Shown piece by piece: positions 13,599 through 14,115 of a DNA stretch of 14,115 nucleotides. Each line of letters begins with the position of its first letter. The first letter of the stretch is position 1. Origin of the DNA: JAFGWO01 sp965603295 (lineage in GTDB: Bacteria > BMS3Abin14). The notes below the pieces were generated by a model. That model did not search any database. It saw nothing but the letters and a program-made list of their open reading frames with translations, and had not been told where the DNA came from. The stretch is taken from NCBI GenBank assembly GCA_965603295.1, contig CBFDCL010000054.1, forward strand, positions 1-14,115, in the 5' to 3' direction. A program made the position numbers and the translations under genes.

Positions 13599-13674
13599 GA
13601 GTTTGAGAGTTTGAGAGTTTGAGAGTTTGAGAGTTTGAGAGTTGAAAAAAATGTTTGAAGTTTGAAGTTTGAAG
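13591..13674. repeat. Tandem GAGTTTGA octamers and TTTGAAG heptamers after nfi
   Basis: Six exact copies of GAGTTTGA fill 13591-13638, followed by a partial copy. After a short A-run, three exact copies of TTTGAAG lie at 13654-13674. The first octamer provides the nfi stop codon (13596-13598). There are no unique spacers, so it is not a CRISPR array. Confidence 0.9.
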
Positions 13675-13684
13675 TTGCGAAATC

Positions 13685-13787
13685 GATCCAAAATCTAAGA
13701 TCCAAAGAAAAAACGTTTTACACGCGTTTTCCCCCGCGTCCCCTTGTCTGCGTGTCAGCTCTTCCCCCTGGCCCCTGGATTCTGGAT
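13685..13787. repeat. Heptamer-arm inverted element between nfi and the PAP2 gene
   Basis: The left arm is GATCCAA, AATCTAA, GATCCAA (13685-13705). The palindrome AAAACGTTTT follows at 13710-13719. The right arm is CCTGGCC, CCTGGAT, TCTGGAT at 13767-13787 and is partly complementary to the left. Inside the spacer are three octamers, CCCCGCGT, CCCCTTGT and CTGCGTGT (13732-13755), like those at 4601-4632. The element ends 7 bases from the PAP2 stop codon. Confidence 0.6.
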
Positions 13788-13794
13788 TCTGTTT

Positions 13795-14115
13795 TTACAG
13801 TTTGAACTCCACCTTGAGGCCGATCACGGGCTCCGCATTGTACTCCAGCATGGGAACCACGGTGAAAGTCTCCTCCCTGTCCCCCATGGACCTTGCGGCA
13901 ACCGTCCTTCCGATGACGGTCCCTATCACAGAACCGAGGAAAACATCCGATGGCCAGGATTCCTCGAAATAGACCCGGCTCATGACGGTCCCCGCTGCAA
14001 TCCCGTAGTAGAGAAGAGCCTGGTACCAGGGCTGATCATAGGAGAACACACTGGCCACCGAAAAGATCAGGGAAGAGTTCATATCCGGCATTGAGTGGTA
14101 TTTGTCCAGTGGTTC
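13795..14115 (-). CDS. PAP2-superfamily membrane protein lacking catalytic histidines, partial
   Basis: The 5' part lies beyond the window; 106 codons are visible. Two PAP2 signature motifs can be aligned. Motif 2 (normally PSGH) reads SMPDMNSS, and motif 3 (normally SR-X5-H-X3-D) reads SRVYFEESWPSD, with serine in place of the nucleophilic histidine. Membrane helices surround them (ALLYYGIAAGTVMSRVYF, SDVFLGSVIGTVIGRTVAA). The gene ends in a short strand-like tail, ...VEFKL. With both histidines gone it should not be a working phosphatase. It may be a pseudoenzyme with a binding or structural role, or a copy in decay, although the frame is intact. Motif 1 cannot be seen. Confidence 0.7.
   Translation of the reverse strand, partial: EPLDKYHSMPDMNSSLIFSVASVFSYDQPWYQALLYYGIAAGTVMSRVYFEESWPSDVFLGSVIGTVIGRTVAARSMGDREETFTVVPMLEYNAEPVIGLKVEFKL

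Noticed and set aside
13591..13674. Possible CRISPR array
   Set aside because: Units are 7-8 bases with no spacers between them, and no cas gene is near.

Overview
The window looks like a GC-rich chromosomal segment of a Gram-negative bacterium. The EF-Tu sequence (the RGITIATAHVEYET stretch), two lipoproteins with signal peptides, and the cysS/ispF/ispD and M28/GAF-sensor content suggest a member of the former Deltaproteobacteria (Desulfobacterota-like). This is inferred from protein character only, and I would not go below that rank. I see no integrase, transposase, phage gene or CRISPR array. Every gene runs on the minus strand except nfi, so transcription mostly goes from right to left.

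Reading in the direction of transcription, from the right edge: a 5'-truncated PAP2-type membrane protein that has lost both catalytic histidines (13795-14115); then nfi (endonuclease V) on the plus strand, divergent from an Rrf2-family regulator with three IscR-like cysteines. Behind the regulator lie larE (sulfur transferase, PP-loop), a C39-like peptidase lipoprotein and a TPR lipoprotein. The last three are chained by 4-base stop/start overlaps. Next come an M28-type aminopeptidase, a six-TM sensor with two GAF domains and no output domain, and a YhaM-type OB/HD 3'-5' exoribonuclease that overlaps the sensor by 4 bases. After that follow the MEP isoprenoid genes ispD and ispF, then cysS and rlmB. 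Last is the classic tRNA-Thr(TGT)/Tyr(GTA)/Gly(TCC)/Thr(GGT)-tuf translation operon with its own sigma70-like promoter.

The most unusual content is not a gene. Nearly every junction that is not a start/stop overlap carries short tandem repeats with a strict 7-base (sometimes 8-base) period. Several are built alike, about 86-103 bases long: three or four heptamers, a spacer holding an 8-10 base palindrome or small hairpin, then three to five heptamers roughly complementary to the first set. The heptamer word differs from site to site (GTCCAAN/TTTGGRC, GGGGAAA/TTTAACC, GATCCAA/CTGGATT) while the layout persists. They hug the 3' ends of genes, supply several stop codons, and have been read into a YhaM C-terminal tail. 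This heptamer-arm element family is my best candidate for an undescribed system in the window. Its function is unknown to me.
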